Positions 37,855-46,962 of a DNA stretch of 64,000 nucleotides are shown here, one piece after another. Within the stretch, counting starts at the first letter, position 1; each line of letters starts with the position of its first letter. The translations under genes and the position numbers were made by a program. The notes under the pieces are model-generated. The model searched no databases, had not been told where the DNA came from, and saw nothing but the letters and a program-made list of their open reading frames with translations. The DNA is from Pseudoramibacter sp. (GTDB taxonomy: Bacteria > Bacillota > Clostridia > Eubacteriales > Eubacteriaceae): contig NZ_JAKVLT010000001.1 of NCBI RefSeq assembly GCF_022484225.1, forward strand, positions 682,001-746,000, read 5' to 3'.

Positions 37855-38790
37855 TTGTTTGAAGATGACAATATCAATTACGGATTGGAAGGCAGCGTCT
37901 TCAACATCCAGCGATTTTCGCTCAACGACGGCCCAGGCATTCGAACCATTGTCTTTTTGAAGGGATGTCCGCTGCGCTGCCTCTGGTGCTGCAACCCGGA
38001 ATCCCAGAAACTTCAGCCTGTGATTTTGTATCAGGCTGAAAACTGCATTCACTGCGGGTCATGCCTGAAGGTTTGTCCGGTGCCAGGGGCACTGTCGCCG
38101 GACAACCCGCATTTTGTCGATTACGACAAATGCAACGGATGCGGGGAATGCGCGGCGGTCTGTCCGGCCGACGCCCTGACCCAGAAAGGCAAAAAGATGA
38201 CGGTTCAGCAGGTCATCCGGGAGGTCAAGAAAGACGCCAGCTATTACAGAAAAACCGGCGGCGGTCTGACTTTATCAGGCGGAGAACCCCTGCTGCAGTA
38301 TGAATTTTCGGCAGAACTGCTCAAAGCGGCGAAGGCCCAGGGCTGGAATACAGCGATAGAAACGACAGGGTACACAACCAATGAAGAAGCGTTGGACAAG
38401 GTGCTGCCCAATGTCGATCTTGCGCTGCTCGACGCCAAAGCGCCGGATGATGAAGTTCATAAACATTTCACCAATGTGAGCAACACGGTCATCCGGAAAA
38501 ATGCGGTTCGCATTGCCCGGGAAGCAGGCCAGACCATCATTCGTGTGCCGACGATTCCGGGGGTCAATGCCGATGATCACACCATTTCGGAAATCATCGC
38601 TTATGCCAAATCCCTGGACGGCGTTCACGAAATGCATCTGCTGCCGTACCATACGCTGGGCGAAAATAAATACGAATTGTTGGGTCTTCCGTATCGGATG
38701 CCGCCGACAGAACGGCCGTCCCGCGAGACCATGAATCATTTCAAGGAGATGGTCGAAGCGGCAGGGCTGAAATGCAAAATCGGCGGATAA
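37855..38790 (+). CDS. Glycyl radical enzyme activase (radical SAM)
   Basis: 311 residues. It generates the glycyl radical on the upstream dehydratase by reductive cleavage of SAM. The radical SAM motif is CPLRCLWC (near residue 40). Two further four-Cys ferredoxin clusters (CIHCGSCLKVCP, CNGCGECAAVCP) mark the longer dehydratase-type activases rather than PflA. TLSGGEPLLQ is the SAM-binding GGE motif. The start is TTG 37855 with AAGGAG 8 bases upstream. Electrons would come from ferredoxin or flavodoxin; SAM could be made by MetK encoded 4 kb downstream. Confidence 0.93.
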   Translation: MFEDDNINYGLEGSVFNIQRFSLNDGPGIRTIVFLKGCPLRCLWCCNPESQKLQPVILYQAENCIHCGSCLKVCPVPGALSPDNPHFVDYDKCNGCGECAAVCPADALTQKGKKMTVQQVIREVKKDASYYRKTGGGLTLSGGEPLLQYEFSAELLKAAKAQGWNTAIETTGYTTNEEALDKVLPNVDLALLDAKAPDDEVHKHFTNVSNTVIRKNAVRIAREAGQTIIRVPTIPGVNADDHTISEIIAYAKSLDGVHEMHLLPYHTLGENKYELLGLPYRMPPTERPSRETMNHFKEMVEAAGLKCKIGG

Positions 38791-38792
38791 AA

Positions 38793-39017
38793 AGATGGCA
38801 TAAAGGTTAAATAGTTATTATATGTAGGTTGAATCGGCGGTTTAAACAACGGCCGTTCAATAATCAAAACAACGGACAGGACAATTTAAGCAGTTGACTG
38901 ATCATGTGGGGATCGGCCGCCTTTCTGCTTACAAGCTTCCAGAGCACTTCAATTTTTGATCTCATGATGTCTTGAACGGTTTTGATTTTGGGGCCCGAGA
39001 TTCGGGCCCTATTTTTG
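38793..39017 (+). promoter_or_regulatory. Leader with terminator upstream of the acylating aldehyde dehydrogenase
   Basis: About 240 bases separate the activase from the next gene. The 3' end (38991-39017) is a strong intrinsic terminator, GGGCCCGA-GAT-TCGGGCCC plus ATTTTTG, ending 17 bases before the next start codon. An AACGGCCGTT palindrome lies at 38848-38857. The terminator may simply end the dehydratase-activase transcript, or act as a conditional attenuator for downstream genes. I recognise no riboswitch class in it. Confidence 0.6.
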
Positions 39018-39034
39018 TAATAGAGAGGAAAACA

Positions 39035-40330
39035 ATGGACGCAATTGGACAAATGGTGCACGCTTCAGGGCAGGCCTACCGCGCTTACCGGGCGTGTTCT
39101 CTGAAAGACCGGGAGAAAGCGATTGACGCCATCCGTACCGGGATGAAGGGCTCGGTCATGAATCTGGCAGAAATGTCTTTCAAGGAAACCGGCATGGGAC
39201 ATCCTGTGGACAAGGCGCGGAAAATCAAACTGGCGGTGGGAAAAACCCCGGGGATTGAAGATCTCGGCACAGAAGTGCTGACGAACGACGACGGGATGGT
39301 GCTGACGGAATACGCGTCGTACGGCATTGTGGCGGCGGTGCATCCGTGCACCAATCCCATCGCGGTGCTCGTCAACGCGACGATCTCGGCGCTGGCCGCG
39401 GGCAACGCCATCATCCACTGCCCCCATCCCAGAGCGTACAAGTGCAGTCAGCTGGCTGTGGATCTTATGAACAAAAGCGTGAGGGACTGCATCGGCATCG
39501 ACCATCTGGTGGCCGTTCTGCCTTCGGCGGGGCACCGCATCACAGAAGAACTGATGAATCATCCCGACGTGGACATGATTCTGGTGACCGGTTCAGACAC
39601 GGCCCTCAGCGCGGCATTTCGCGCCGATAAAAAAGTCGTCGGCGCCGGGCCGGCCAATCCGCCGGTCATCGTCGACGAAACGGCGGATCTGGACCGGGCC
39701 GCGGCAGATATTGCGAAATCGGCAGGCTTTGACTACAATCTGATGTGCGTTTCAGAAAAAGCTATTGTGGCCATCGACCGCATTGCCGAACCGCTGCTGA
39801 CGGCATTTGCCCGCCAGGGGGTCCAGGTTTTAAATCAGGAAGACATGGAAAAGGTCGAAGCCCTTTTGACCAATGCCGACGGCGACATCAACCATAAATT
39901 TGAAGGCCGGCCCCTCGAAGAAATTTTGAAGCAGGCCGGGGTGCAGTACCGCTACCCGGCAAAGCTCGCCGTGGGGGAAGCCCAGCTCAACAATCTCATC
40001 GTCATGAAGGAAATTAAGGTGCCGGTGGTGCCGATGGTGCGGATGCCGGATTTCAAGTCGGCCCTTAAAGCGGCCCTTCAGATCGAACAGCACAACCGCC
40101 ACACCGCCGGGATTCACAGCCGCAGTATTGAACGCCTCGAAGAAGCGGCCCGGGTGATGGGGACGTCTGTTTTTGTCAAAAACGCGCCCTTTATTTCAGC
40201 GGCCGGCTTTGACGTCGACGTGCCCTGCGCTCTTTCCATCGCAAACCGGACGGGAGAAGGCCCGGTTTCGGCGCGCCATCTGGCTTTCCGGAGAAGATGC
40301 GTGCTGGCGAAAGGGTTCCAGCTCAGATAA
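39035..40330 (+). CDS. CoA-acylating aldehyde dehydrogenase (PduP/EutE family) without targeting peptide
   Basis: 431 residues. It oxidises propionaldehyde or acetaldehyde to the acyl-CoA with NAD+. The catalytic Cys lies in FDYNLMCVSEKA; VGAGPANPPVIVDETAD is the conserved core and the C-terminus RRRCVLAKGFQLR parallels PduP. The start at 39035 follows GAGAGGAAAA; the frame is open 21 codons further but that runs through a terminator. The N-terminus begins directly with the catalytic-domain helix (MVHASGQAYRAYRA) and lacks the amphipathic helix plus linker of PduP at 54591, so it may be cytosolic or piggyback on another protein. Confidence 0.87.
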   Translation: MDAIGQMVHASGQAYRAYRACSLKDREKAIDAIRTGMKGSVMNLAEMSFKETGMGHPVDKARKIKLAVGKTPGIEDLGTEVLTNDDGMVLTEYASYGIVAAVHPCTNPIAVLVNATISALAAGNAIIHCPHPRAYKCSQLAVDLMNKSVRDCIGIDHLVAVLPSAGHRITEELMNHPDVDMILVTGSDTALSAAFRADKKVVGAGPANPPVIVDETADLDRAAADIAKSAGFDYNLMCVSEKAIVAIDRIAEPLLTAFARQGVQVLNQEDMEKVEALLTNADGDINHKFEGRPLEEILKQAGVQYRYPAKLAVGEAQLNNLIVMKEIKVPVVPMVRMPDFKSALKAALQIEQHNRHTAGIHSRSIERLEEAARVMGTSVFVKNAPFISAAGFDVDVPCALSIANRTGEGPVSARHLAFRRRCVLAKGFQLR

Positions 40331-40446
40331 AATATAAAAAATTCAATAGTCAATTTAAACGTGGCACCACAGTGAGTATTGAAAATAACAAATTTTTCTA
40401 ATAAAATAAGAAAAGGATAATTTTTTACAGAAAGGGACTGTGGAAC

Positions 40447-41661
40447 ATGACTGAAATTGAAAAATGGGCCCAATCAGAGGAATTCAAGCACATGCAGGGC
40501 GTCTTTCAAAAAGTGACGAAGGTGTCCTGCCGATTGATTGACTATAAAGGAAAGTGCGTCAGCGAAATTAAAAATGACGTGCCGATCGTGCAGAAGGCAG
40601 GAGAGTGGCAGGAAATCGAAAAGGCCTTTGAACAGGCCGCCAGGGAATACAGCGTCCAGGCGGTGACCGACGGCAAAATCCGCCTGTACCGCTTGTTCGA
40701 GACCCTGACGTTTTTTGTCGTGCCCCTGGCGGTGGACGGCATGTATTTAGGCGCGCTCCAGGGCGGGCCGGTGCGCACGGAAAAGGCCTCATTTGAAATT
40801 TCAGAAGCGGATTTGAACGGCGGGAAAAAGGCGGAAACCTTCTGTCAGGTGCATGAAGCCCTCATCGCGGACCTGCCTTTATTGTCTTTAGATCAGCTCA
40901 AATCCACAGCGTCTATGGCGCAGATGTGGATCGGCAAACGGGTTGCCCTGGGCCGGAAGCTCAGCGAACAAAACCAGCGGGATGAGCAGCGCACGGCGAT
41001 CATCGAACAGCAGTACAAAAAAATAGAGGCCTTTGAAAGGCGGATACACCAGAAACCGGAACAGCAGCATCTCGAAGATCAGCTCAACATGCATTTCTGG
41101 TTCAATTCCCTGACCTCTGCGGCGAATCTGGCCATTATTGAAGGGGCCATGCGCACCAACGAAATGATCACCCTGATTTCGGATTTCCTCCGGGACACCC
41201 TTTTCGACCACGAACGCTTCTGGAGCATTGCCAAGGAAACCGAAGCCATCGAGTGCTACCTGCGCATTCAGGGGGTGCGCTTCGGGGACCGGGTTCAGTA
41301 CAAAATCGATGTGCCCCGGAGCATGATGAAGCTCTGCGTACCTAAAATGATGCTCATGCCCTTTGTGGAATTCAGCACGGTCGAAGTGATCAATCAGGAA
41401 GCGGGCGGTCAGATTCTCGTAAAATTCAGCAAAGAATCCTCCCACATCGTCTGTGAGGTGCAGGACAACGCCAAACGGCAGATCGCGTCTAAAATCCCTT
41501 CAGAACCGAAAAAACACTATTCCATTGAAAAGAACATCGGAAGGGTCCGGGACCAGCTGGGACAGATTTACGGCACAGGCTATCACATCGTCAACACCGA
41601 AAAGGACGGCGTCAACGATCTGCTGATCAGTATTCCGGAAAGTGGAGTGTCCCATGTTTGA
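40447..41661 (+). CDS. PocR-domain sensor histidine kinase (LytS-type)
   Basis: 404 residues, no membrane segment, therefore a soluble sensor. The N-terminal domain (about 8-170) resembles the PocR ligand-binding domain, named after the Salmonella propanediol regulator (FQKVTKVSCRLIDYKGK, FFVVPLAVDGMYLGALQGGPV). A coiled coil (about 175-205) leads to a LytS/YesM-type kinase core with phospho-acceptor H216 in QLNMHFWFNSL, where the usual NPHFLFN has Met for Pro, and an ATPase domain. It is coupled to the response regulator by an 8-base overlap. Likely ligand: propanediol, glycerol or a pathway product; inferred. Confidence 0.82.
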   Translation: MTEIEKWAQSEEFKHMQGVFQKVTKVSCRLIDYKGKCVSEIKNDVPIVQKAGEWQEIEKAFEQAAREYSVQAVTDGKIRLYRLFETLTFFVVPLAVDGMYLGALQGGPVRTEKASFEISEADLNGGKKAETFCQVHEALIADLPLLSLDQLKSTASMAQMWIGKRVALGRKLSEQNQRDEQRTAIIEQQYKKIEAFERRIHQKPEQQHLEDQLNMHFWFNSLTSAANLAIIEGAMRTNEMITLISDFLRDTLFDHERFWSIAKETEAIECYLRIQGVRFGDRVQYKIDVPRSMMKLCVPKMMLMPFVEFSTVEVINQEAGGQILVKFSKESSHIVCEVQDNAKRQIASKIPSEPKKHYSIEKNIGRVRDQLGQIYGTGYHIVNTEKDGVNDLLISIPESGVSHV

Positions 41662-42676
41662 AGTTTTAATCACCGATGACGAGCCCCTCATGCGTCAGGC
41701 ACTGACGCAGATGATCGGGATGGTCGACGGCTTTGAAGTCTGCGGCGAGGCGACCACGGGGAATGAGGCGATCAAACAGGTGAAGGCCCTGAAGCCGGAT
41801 ATCGTTTTTATGGATGTGGTCATGCCCGACGAAGACGGCATCAAAGCGGCCCAGAAAATCCGCGAAATCCTGCCCCACGTCACGATATATCTCGTGTCAG
41901 CCTACAATACTTTCGACTTTGCCAAAGAAGCCATTCATGTGGGCGTCGACGAGTACCTGCTCAAGCCTTTGAGCTTTTCAAAAGTCAAGCGGCTTTTGGA
42001 ATCTTTCCGAGGCCTTAAAAAGCGGCGGAATCAGACCTTTAACGCCCTTTGTTCAGAGATCGACGGCGGCGATTACGCGAAGATGTATTACGATCTGCCC
42101 CAGATGGTGCAGGCCATCAAGACCGAAAGCTGGGAAGCAGCGGACGAAATCATCGACTACTACTACACCCTTGAAAACCAGCTTTTCATTCACTACAATT
42201 GTCTCGAAGAGACGAATTACATCAACCGGCCGGCAGGGAAAATGCTGCCTGTGGGCCGCTGGCTGGCGTTTCGGCTCTACGCGACGATGGATCTCATTTA
42301 CCGGCACAACGCCTGTGATCTGTATCCAGTAATGAAGAAGTCCTTTGCGTACATCGACCATCACATCGGCGAGAATATCGGCCTTCGGGAGGTGCGGGAA
42401 AACAGCGGCCTGTCCCAGGGGTATCTGAGCCGGATCTTCAAGAAGACCCTGGGCATTTCCGTCATGACTTATATCCATTTGTGCCGGATGATGCAGGCCA
42501 AATGGTATTTCTGCGTCTCCAACGACAGCGTGACCGACGTCACCTACCGCCTCGGCTACAACGAGAGCTCCTATTTCAGCAAATTGTTTAAAAAATACGA
42601 ACACATGACGATTTCGCAGTACAAAAAAATCGTCCGCAAAGAAAAAGAAGAACAAAAAGGTATAAAAGCAAAATGA
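41654..42676 (+). CDS. Response regulator, AraC-type DNA-binding (YesN-like)
   Basis: 340 residues. The receiver domain has the acidic pocket D8/D9 and phospho-Asp D54 (FMDVVMPDEDG), with K at YLLKPLSF. A helical linker leads to a C-terminal pair of AraC helix-turn-helix motifs (NSGLSQGYLSRIFKKTLG and VTDVTYRLGYNESSYFSKLF). ATG 41654 is chosen for GTGGAG 6 bases upstream; a GTG at 41642 is weaker. It overlaps the kinase gene and metK (ATGA). It is the probable activator of the dehydratase and pdu operons. Confidence 0.92.
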   Translation: MFEVLITDDEPLMRQALTQMIGMVDGFEVCGEATTGNEAIKQVKALKPDIVFMDVVMPDEDGIKAAQKIREILPHVTIYLVSAYNTFDFAKEAIHVGVDEYLLKPLSFSKVKRLLESFRGLKKRRNQTFNALCSEIDGGDYAKMYYDLPQMVQAIKTESWEAADEIIDYYYTLENQLFIHYNCLEETNYINRPAGKMLPVGRWLAFRLYATMDLIYRHNACDLYPVMKKSFAYIDHHIGENIGLREVRENSGLSQGYLSRIFKKTLGISVMTYIHLCRMMQAKWYFCVSNDSVTDVTYRLGYNESSYFSKLFKKYEHMTISQYKKIVRKEKEEQKGIKAK

Positions 42677-43878
42677 GAAGAACAGCAGAATCAGTGACAG
42701 AAGGGCATCCGGACAAGCTCTGCGACCAGATCGCAGACGGCATTGTGGATGCCTGCCTGAGCATAGACCCCAGAAGCCACGCGGCCATTGAGGTGATGGC
42801 GTCGAAAAACATGCTCTTTTTAGCCGGAGAGCTTTCCCCGGCGCTCATTGAGAGCCACGCGGTTTCAGTGGAAGCCATCGGCTACACCGCTGAAGAAACG
42901 GGCCTGGACGGGAAAAACTGCCTGGTGATGGAAAACATCAACGCTCAGTCGGCGGACATCAACGCGGCGGTCTCCAAAGCCGACACGGTGGAAACCGCAA
43001 AATGGCAGGCCGGCAAGGTCCGGTGCAAATGGCTGCCGCCGAAAAAAGGCGAACCGGGGGAACACTACACGGTTCAGCATATCGGCGCCGGGGATCAGGG
43101 CATCATGTACGGCTACGCCACCGACGAAACCGACAGCCTCATGCCCCTGCCCTTCGTGCTGGCCACGGCCCTGGCCAAACGCCTGGCCCAGGTTCGAAAG
43201 GACGGCACCCTGCCGTGGCTGCGGCCCGACGGCAAAACCCAGGTGACCCTGGGAGACCACGACGTGATTCAGTCCATCGTGGTTTCGGCTCAGCACGATC
43301 CCGACGTGGCCATGGCGGATCTCCAGCAGGCGCTGGTGAAGCACGTGATCATCCCGGCCTTTGACGCCACCGTGGGCGCCGATCAAATCACGGCGGATAC
43401 CCAGATCCACATCAATCCGTCCGGGCGCTTCGTCATCGGCGGCCCTCTGGGAGACACCGGGGTGACCGGCCGCAAGCTCATGGTCGACACCTACGGCGGG
43501 GCCTGCCACCACGGCGGCGGCGCCTTTTCGGGGAAGGACCCGACAAAAGTCGACCGTTCCGGAGCCTATATGGCGCGTTACTTGGCAAAAAATATCGTGG
43601 GCTGCGGCCTCGCGAAGCGGTGCGAAGTGGCCCTGGCTTTTGCGATCGGCCGGGAAGAACCGGAAATGTTCGAAATTAATACGTTCGGAACAGCGAAAGC
43701 GCCGGAAAGCCAGATCAAAAAAATGATCGAACACAACGTTTCTTTTGCGGTGCCGGATATCATCGACGGCCTGAACCTGGCTCAGCCAATTTATCAAAAG
43801 ACAGCGGCCTACGGCCATTTCGGCCAGCCGGACCGCCCCTGGGAAAAAATTGACGCCTTCGAATCCGTCAAAAAGTAG
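42673..43878 (+). CDS. metK: S-adenosylmethionine synthetase
   Basis: 401 residues. It condenses ATP and methionine to SAM. Landmarks are TAESVTEGHPDKLCDQIAD, GAGDQGIMYGYATDE, the P-loop-like GGGAFSGKDPTKVDRSGAYMARY and the C-terminal FGTA segment. Its ATG overlaps the response regulator stop (ATGA), so it is translated from the two-component transcript. In this context it plausibly supplies SAM for the glycyl radical activase. Whether it is the only metK of the genome cannot be seen. Confidence 0.95.
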   Translation: MRRTAESVTEGHPDKLCDQIADGIVDACLSIDPRSHAAIEVMASKNMLFLAGELSPALIESHAVSVEAIGYTAEETGLDGKNCLVMENINAQSADINAAVSKADTVETAKWQAGKVRCKWLPPKKGEPGEHYTVQHIGAGDQGIMYGYATDETDSLMPLPFVLATALAKRLAQVRKDGTLPWLRPDGKTQVTLGDHDVIQSIVVSAQHDPDVAMADLQQALVKHVIIPAFDATVGADQITADTQIHINPSGRFVIGGPLGDTGVTGRKLMVDTYGGACHHGGGAFSGKDPTKVDRSGAYMARYLAKNIVGCGLAKRCEVALAFAIGREEPEMFEINTFGTAKAPESQIKKMIEHNVSFAVPDIIDGLNLAQPIYQKTAAYGHFGQPDRPWEKIDAFESVKK

Positions 43879-43929
43879 CCGCTTAAAAGCAAAAATAAAT
43901 CGTACTTGTGTATACAAGGTGACAAATTT

Positions 43930-43966
43930 ACACAAAGAAAGCACTGCTTTCTTTGTGTTTTTTTTA
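43930..43966 (+). terminator. Intrinsic terminator after metK
   Basis: ACACAAAGAAAGC/GCTTTCTTTGTGT, a 13-bp stem with a 3-base loop and eight Ts. The following 189 bases to pduA contain no gene; they should hold the shell operon promoter. TACAAT at about 44115 is a possible -10 with no good -35. TGTAAACGCATAAA at 44051-44064 is a weak catabolite-response-element lookalike. Confidence 0.92.
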
Positions 43967-44155
43967 CAATTATTCGGTAAAATAAAACCGTAAATCAGGG
44001 CAGATCTATATGTTGTGGTGTGCATTTCAAGAAGCACATGAAAACGCGGGTGTAAACGCATAAAAGTGTATTTTTTATAAGAACACCGCAAGTAATTATC
44101 CGGTCAAATGGTTTACAATAACTGTAGTCAGATAACCTAAAAGGAGGAAAAGCTT

Positions 44156-44431
44156 ATGACAAATGAAGCTTTGGGTATGATTGAAACCAAAGGCCTCGTC
44201 GGATGCATCGAAGCAACTGATGCCATGGTCAAATCTGCCAACGTCACGTTCACAGGCTATGAAAAGATCGGTTCCGGTCTTGTCACAACCATGGTTCGCG
44301 GCGATGTCGGTGCGGTCAAGGCAGCTGTAGATGCTGGCGCAGCGGCAGCTGACAAAGTTGGCCAGGTTGTTTCAGTTCATGTGATTCCGAGACCACATCA
44401 AGATGTGGAAAAAATGTTACCAACTTTATAA
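44156..44431 (+). CDS. pduA: Microcompartment hexameric shell protein (BMC-H, PduA/J-like)
   Basis: 91 residues, one BMC domain ([26 protein letters not shown]...[19 protein letters not shown]). It forms the hexagonal facets of the shell, with small pores passing diol and products. The [18 protein letters not shown] loop surrounds the pore. AAAGGAGG precedes the start. First gene of the shell operon. With PduK it is one of only two BMC-H genes in the window. Confidence 0.95.
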   Translation: MTNEALGMIETKGLVGCIEATDAMVKSANVTFTGYEKIGSGLVTTMVRGDVGAVKAAVDAGAAAADKVGQVVSVHVIPRPHQDVEKMLPTL

Positions 44432-44451
44432 AATAGTGGAGGTGTGAATTA

Positions 44452-45234
44452 ATGAAAGATGATGTTATGAACAAACTGATGGACGAAGTCATGAAGAAGA
44501 TGGAAGAAGTCGAAGAAAAAGGCACCGTCTCCGAAGCCACAGGTACTTGTGGACTGACTGAATACGTAGGACAGACCTTAGGGGATACAATTGGTCTGGT
44601 TATCGCTAACGTAGATCCTAACTTACATGAAGCAATGGAAATCGATCCGAAATACCGTTCAATCGGGATTATTTCCGGTCGTACAGGAGCTGGCCCGCAG
44701 ATCATGGCAGCCGATGAAGCTGTCAAAGCGACCAACACTGAAATGGTTATCTGCGAAATGGCTCGTGATACCAAAGGCGGCGCAGGACATGGTTCACTGG
44801 TTGTCTTCGGTGCTGAAGATGTTTCTGATGCAAAACGCGCTGTTGAAGTTGCGCTGGTTGAAACTGAAAGACACTTCGGCGATGTTTACGGCAACGACGC
44901 CGGCCACCTGGAATTCCAGTACACCGCTCGTGCTTCCTTCGCCTGCAACGCTGCATTCGGCGCACCGATCGGCCGTGCATACGCTCTGATCTTAGGCGCT
45001 CCTGCAGGGATCGGTATTTTAATCTCCGATATCGCGCTGAAAGCTGCTAACGTAGAACTCATCAGCTACTGCTCACCTGATCATGGTACAAAGGCTTCTA
45101 ACGAAGGCTTCATCAATGTTTACGGCGACGCTGGCGCTGTCCGTCAGGCTGTCCGCGCAGCTCGTGATGCTGGTATCCAGGCATTAACAGCATTAGGCGG
45201 ACCTTGCCCATCAACTACAACTCCTTACATTTAA
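44452..45234 (+). CDS. pduB: Trimeric shell protein PduB (BMC-T)
   Basis: 260 residues with two tandem BMC domains (about 45-140 and 150-255; YRSIGIISGRTGAGPQIMAADEAVK and YALILGAPAGIGILISDIALKAANV). The N-terminus (MKDDVMNKLMDEVMKKMEEV) is an amphipathic helix followed by a linker; in Salmonella the PduB N-terminus ties the enzyme core to the shell. AAATAGTGGAGGTG lies ahead of the start, 20 bases after pduA. Confidence 0.95.
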   Translation: MKDDVMNKLMDEVMKKMEEVEEKGTVSEATGTCGLTEYVGQTLGDTIGLVIANVDPNLHEAMEIDPKYRSIGIISGRTGAGPQIMAADEAVKATNTEMVICEMARDTKGGAGHGSLVVFGAEDVSDAKRAVEVALVETERHFGDVYGNDAGHLEFQYTARASFACNAAFGAPIGRAYALILGAPAGIGILISDIALKAANVELISYCSPDHGTKASNEGFINVYGDAGAVRQAVRAARDAGIQALTALGGPCPSTTTPYI

Positions 45235-45283
45235 TGGTATTAGACCCACACTAATACAAAGAGATTTAAGGAGGAATGACTAA

Positions 45284-46945
45284 ATGAGATCAAAAAGATT
45301 TGAAGCTCTGGAAGCGCGTCCAATTAAAAAAGACGGTTTCGTTAAAGAATGGCCAGAAGTTGGCTTGATCGCCATGAACTCTGACTTGGACCCAAAACCA
45401 AGCATCAAAGTTGAAGACGGCAAAATTGTTGAAATGGATGGCAAGAAGAGAGATGACTTCGACATGCTCGATCAGTTCATCGCCGATCACGCTATCCACA
45501 TTGACGATGCTGAAGAAGCGATGGCTATTCCATCCATTGACATCGCCAACAAACTCGTTGACATTCATGTTTCAAGAAAAGACATCATCAAAATCACAAC
45601 AGCTGTCACCCCAGCTAAGATGACTGAAGTTCTGGGCTACATGAGCGTTCTCGAAATGATGATGGCACAGAACAAGATGCGTGCACGTTTGATGCCGTCT
45701 AACCAGTGCCACGTCACAAACGTTAAAGATAACATGGTTCAGATTGCTGCTGATGCTGCTGAAGCTGCTATCCGCGGTTTCGATGAACAGGAAACCACCG
45801 TTGGTATCGCACGTTACGCACCATTCAACGCCTTAGGGATTATGGTTGGCGCAAACTGCGGCCGTCCGGGTATCCTGACTCAGTGCTCAGTTGAAGAAGC
45901 AACCGAACTGGATATGGGGATGAGAGGCTTCACCGCCTACGCTGAAACCATTTCTGTTTATGGGACTGAACAAGTTTTCATGGACGGCGATGACACCCCG
46001 TATTCAAAAGCATTCTTAGCATCTGCTTATGCATCACGTGGTTTGAAAATGCGTTTCACCTCTGGTTCTGGTTCAGAAGTTCAGATGGGTTATGCAGAAG
46101 GCCACTCAATGTTATACCTCGAAGCTCGCTGCTTGTACGTCACAAGAGGCGCTGGCGTTCAGGGGACTCAGAACGGTTCTGTTTCATGTGTCGGTGTTCC
46201 TGCCGCTGTTCCTGGCGGGATTCGTGAAATCTTGGCAGAAAACCTGTTGGCTGCCTGCCTCGACCTCGAATGCGCATCTTCGAACGACCAGACATTCACA
46301 CACTCAGATTTACGCCGTGTCGCCCGTTCACTGATGCAGATGGTACCTGGGACAGACTACATCTGCTCCGGTTATTCATCCACACCGAACTACGACAACA
46401 TGTTCGCAGGATCCAACTGGGATGCTCATGACTACGATGACTGGAACGTCATCCAGCGTGACTTGAGAATCGATGCCGGCTTACAGCCAATCACTGAAGA
46501 CGCATTGGTCGCAGCACGTGCCAAAGCTGCAAGAGCCATCCAAGGCCTGTTCAAAGGCATGGGACTTCCGGAAATTACGGATGAAGAAGTTGAAGCAGCA
46601 ACTTATGCAGACGGCTCCAAAGATATGCCGGACCGCGACGTTGTTGCCGACCTGAAAGCCATCGAAGACATGATGAACCGCGGCGTCACCGCTGTTGACT
46701 TCATCAAAGCACTCGATAAAGAAGGCTTCCACGATGTTGCACAGTCGATCTTTAACATCCAGTACATCAAATGCGCTGGTGACTACCTGCATACAGCTTC
46801 TAAATTGTCTTCTGACTGGGAAGTCATTTCTGCAGTTAACTACAAGAACGACTACCATGGTGTCGGAACTGGGTATCAGATCTCTGAAGAACGCTGGAAA
46901 CAGATTTCTGATCTGCCGTGGGCAGATGACCCAGAAACAATTTAG
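45284..46945 (+). CDS. pduC: B12-dependent propanediol dehydratase, large subunit
   Basis: 553 residues, the normal length for the alpha subunit, which holds the TIM-barrel active site over adenosylcobalamin. Characteristic start MRSKRFEALEARPIKKDGFVKEWPE and core segments NQCHVTNVKDN, FTSGSGSEVQMGYAEG, SYASRGLK-like ASAYASRGLKMRFT and PSTPNYDNM-like SSTPNYDNMFAGSNWD are present. It converts 1,2-propanediol to propionaldehyde, and glycerol to 3-hydroxypropionaldehyde, inside the shell. Codon choice is more A/T-ending than in the flanking genes, perhaps for high expression. Confidence 0.96.
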   Translation: MRSKRFEALEARPIKKDGFVKEWPEVGLIAMNSDLDPKPSIKVEDGKIVEMDGKKRDDFDMLDQFIADHAIHIDDAEEAMAIPSIDIANKLVDIHVSRKDIIKITTAVTPAKMTEVLGYMSVLEMMMAQNKMRARLMPSNQCHVTNVKDNMVQIAADAAEAAIRGFDEQETTVGIARYAPFNALGIMVGANCGRPGILTQCSVEEATELDMGMRGFTAYAETISVYGTEQVFMDGDDTPYSKAFLASAYASRGLKMRFTSGSGSEVQMGYAEGHSMLYLEARCLYVTRGAGVQGTQNGSVSCVGVPAAVPGGIREILAENLLAACLDLECASSNDQTFTHSDLRRVARSLMQMVPGTDYICSGYSSTPNYDNMFAGSNWDAHDYDDWNVIQRDLRIDAGLQPITEDALVAARAKAARAIQGLFKGMGLPEITDEEVEAATYADGSKDMPDRDVVADLKAIEDMMNRGVTAVDFIKALDKEGFHDVAQSIFNIQYIKCAGDYLHTASKLSSDWEVISAVNYKNDYHGVGTGYQISEERWKQISDLPWADDPETI

Positions 46946-46962
46946 TGAGAGGGGTGTATAGA

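Noticed and set aside
38793..38990. ANTAR (EutV-type) dual-hairpin antitermination element
   Set aside because: I could not find two hairpins with the A1/G4 hexaloops, and the nearby regulator is AraC-type, not ANTAR.
38972..39034. Longer N-terminus for the aldehyde dehydrogenase at 39035 as a targeting peptide
   Set aside because: Those codons run through a perfect terminator hairpin, have no ribosome site and do not form an amphipathic helix.
43967..44155. Cobalamin riboswitch or strong catabolite-response element before pduA
   Set aside because: No B12-box sequence was found; TGTAAACGCATAAA at 44051 has two mismatches to the cre consensus and is too weak to call.
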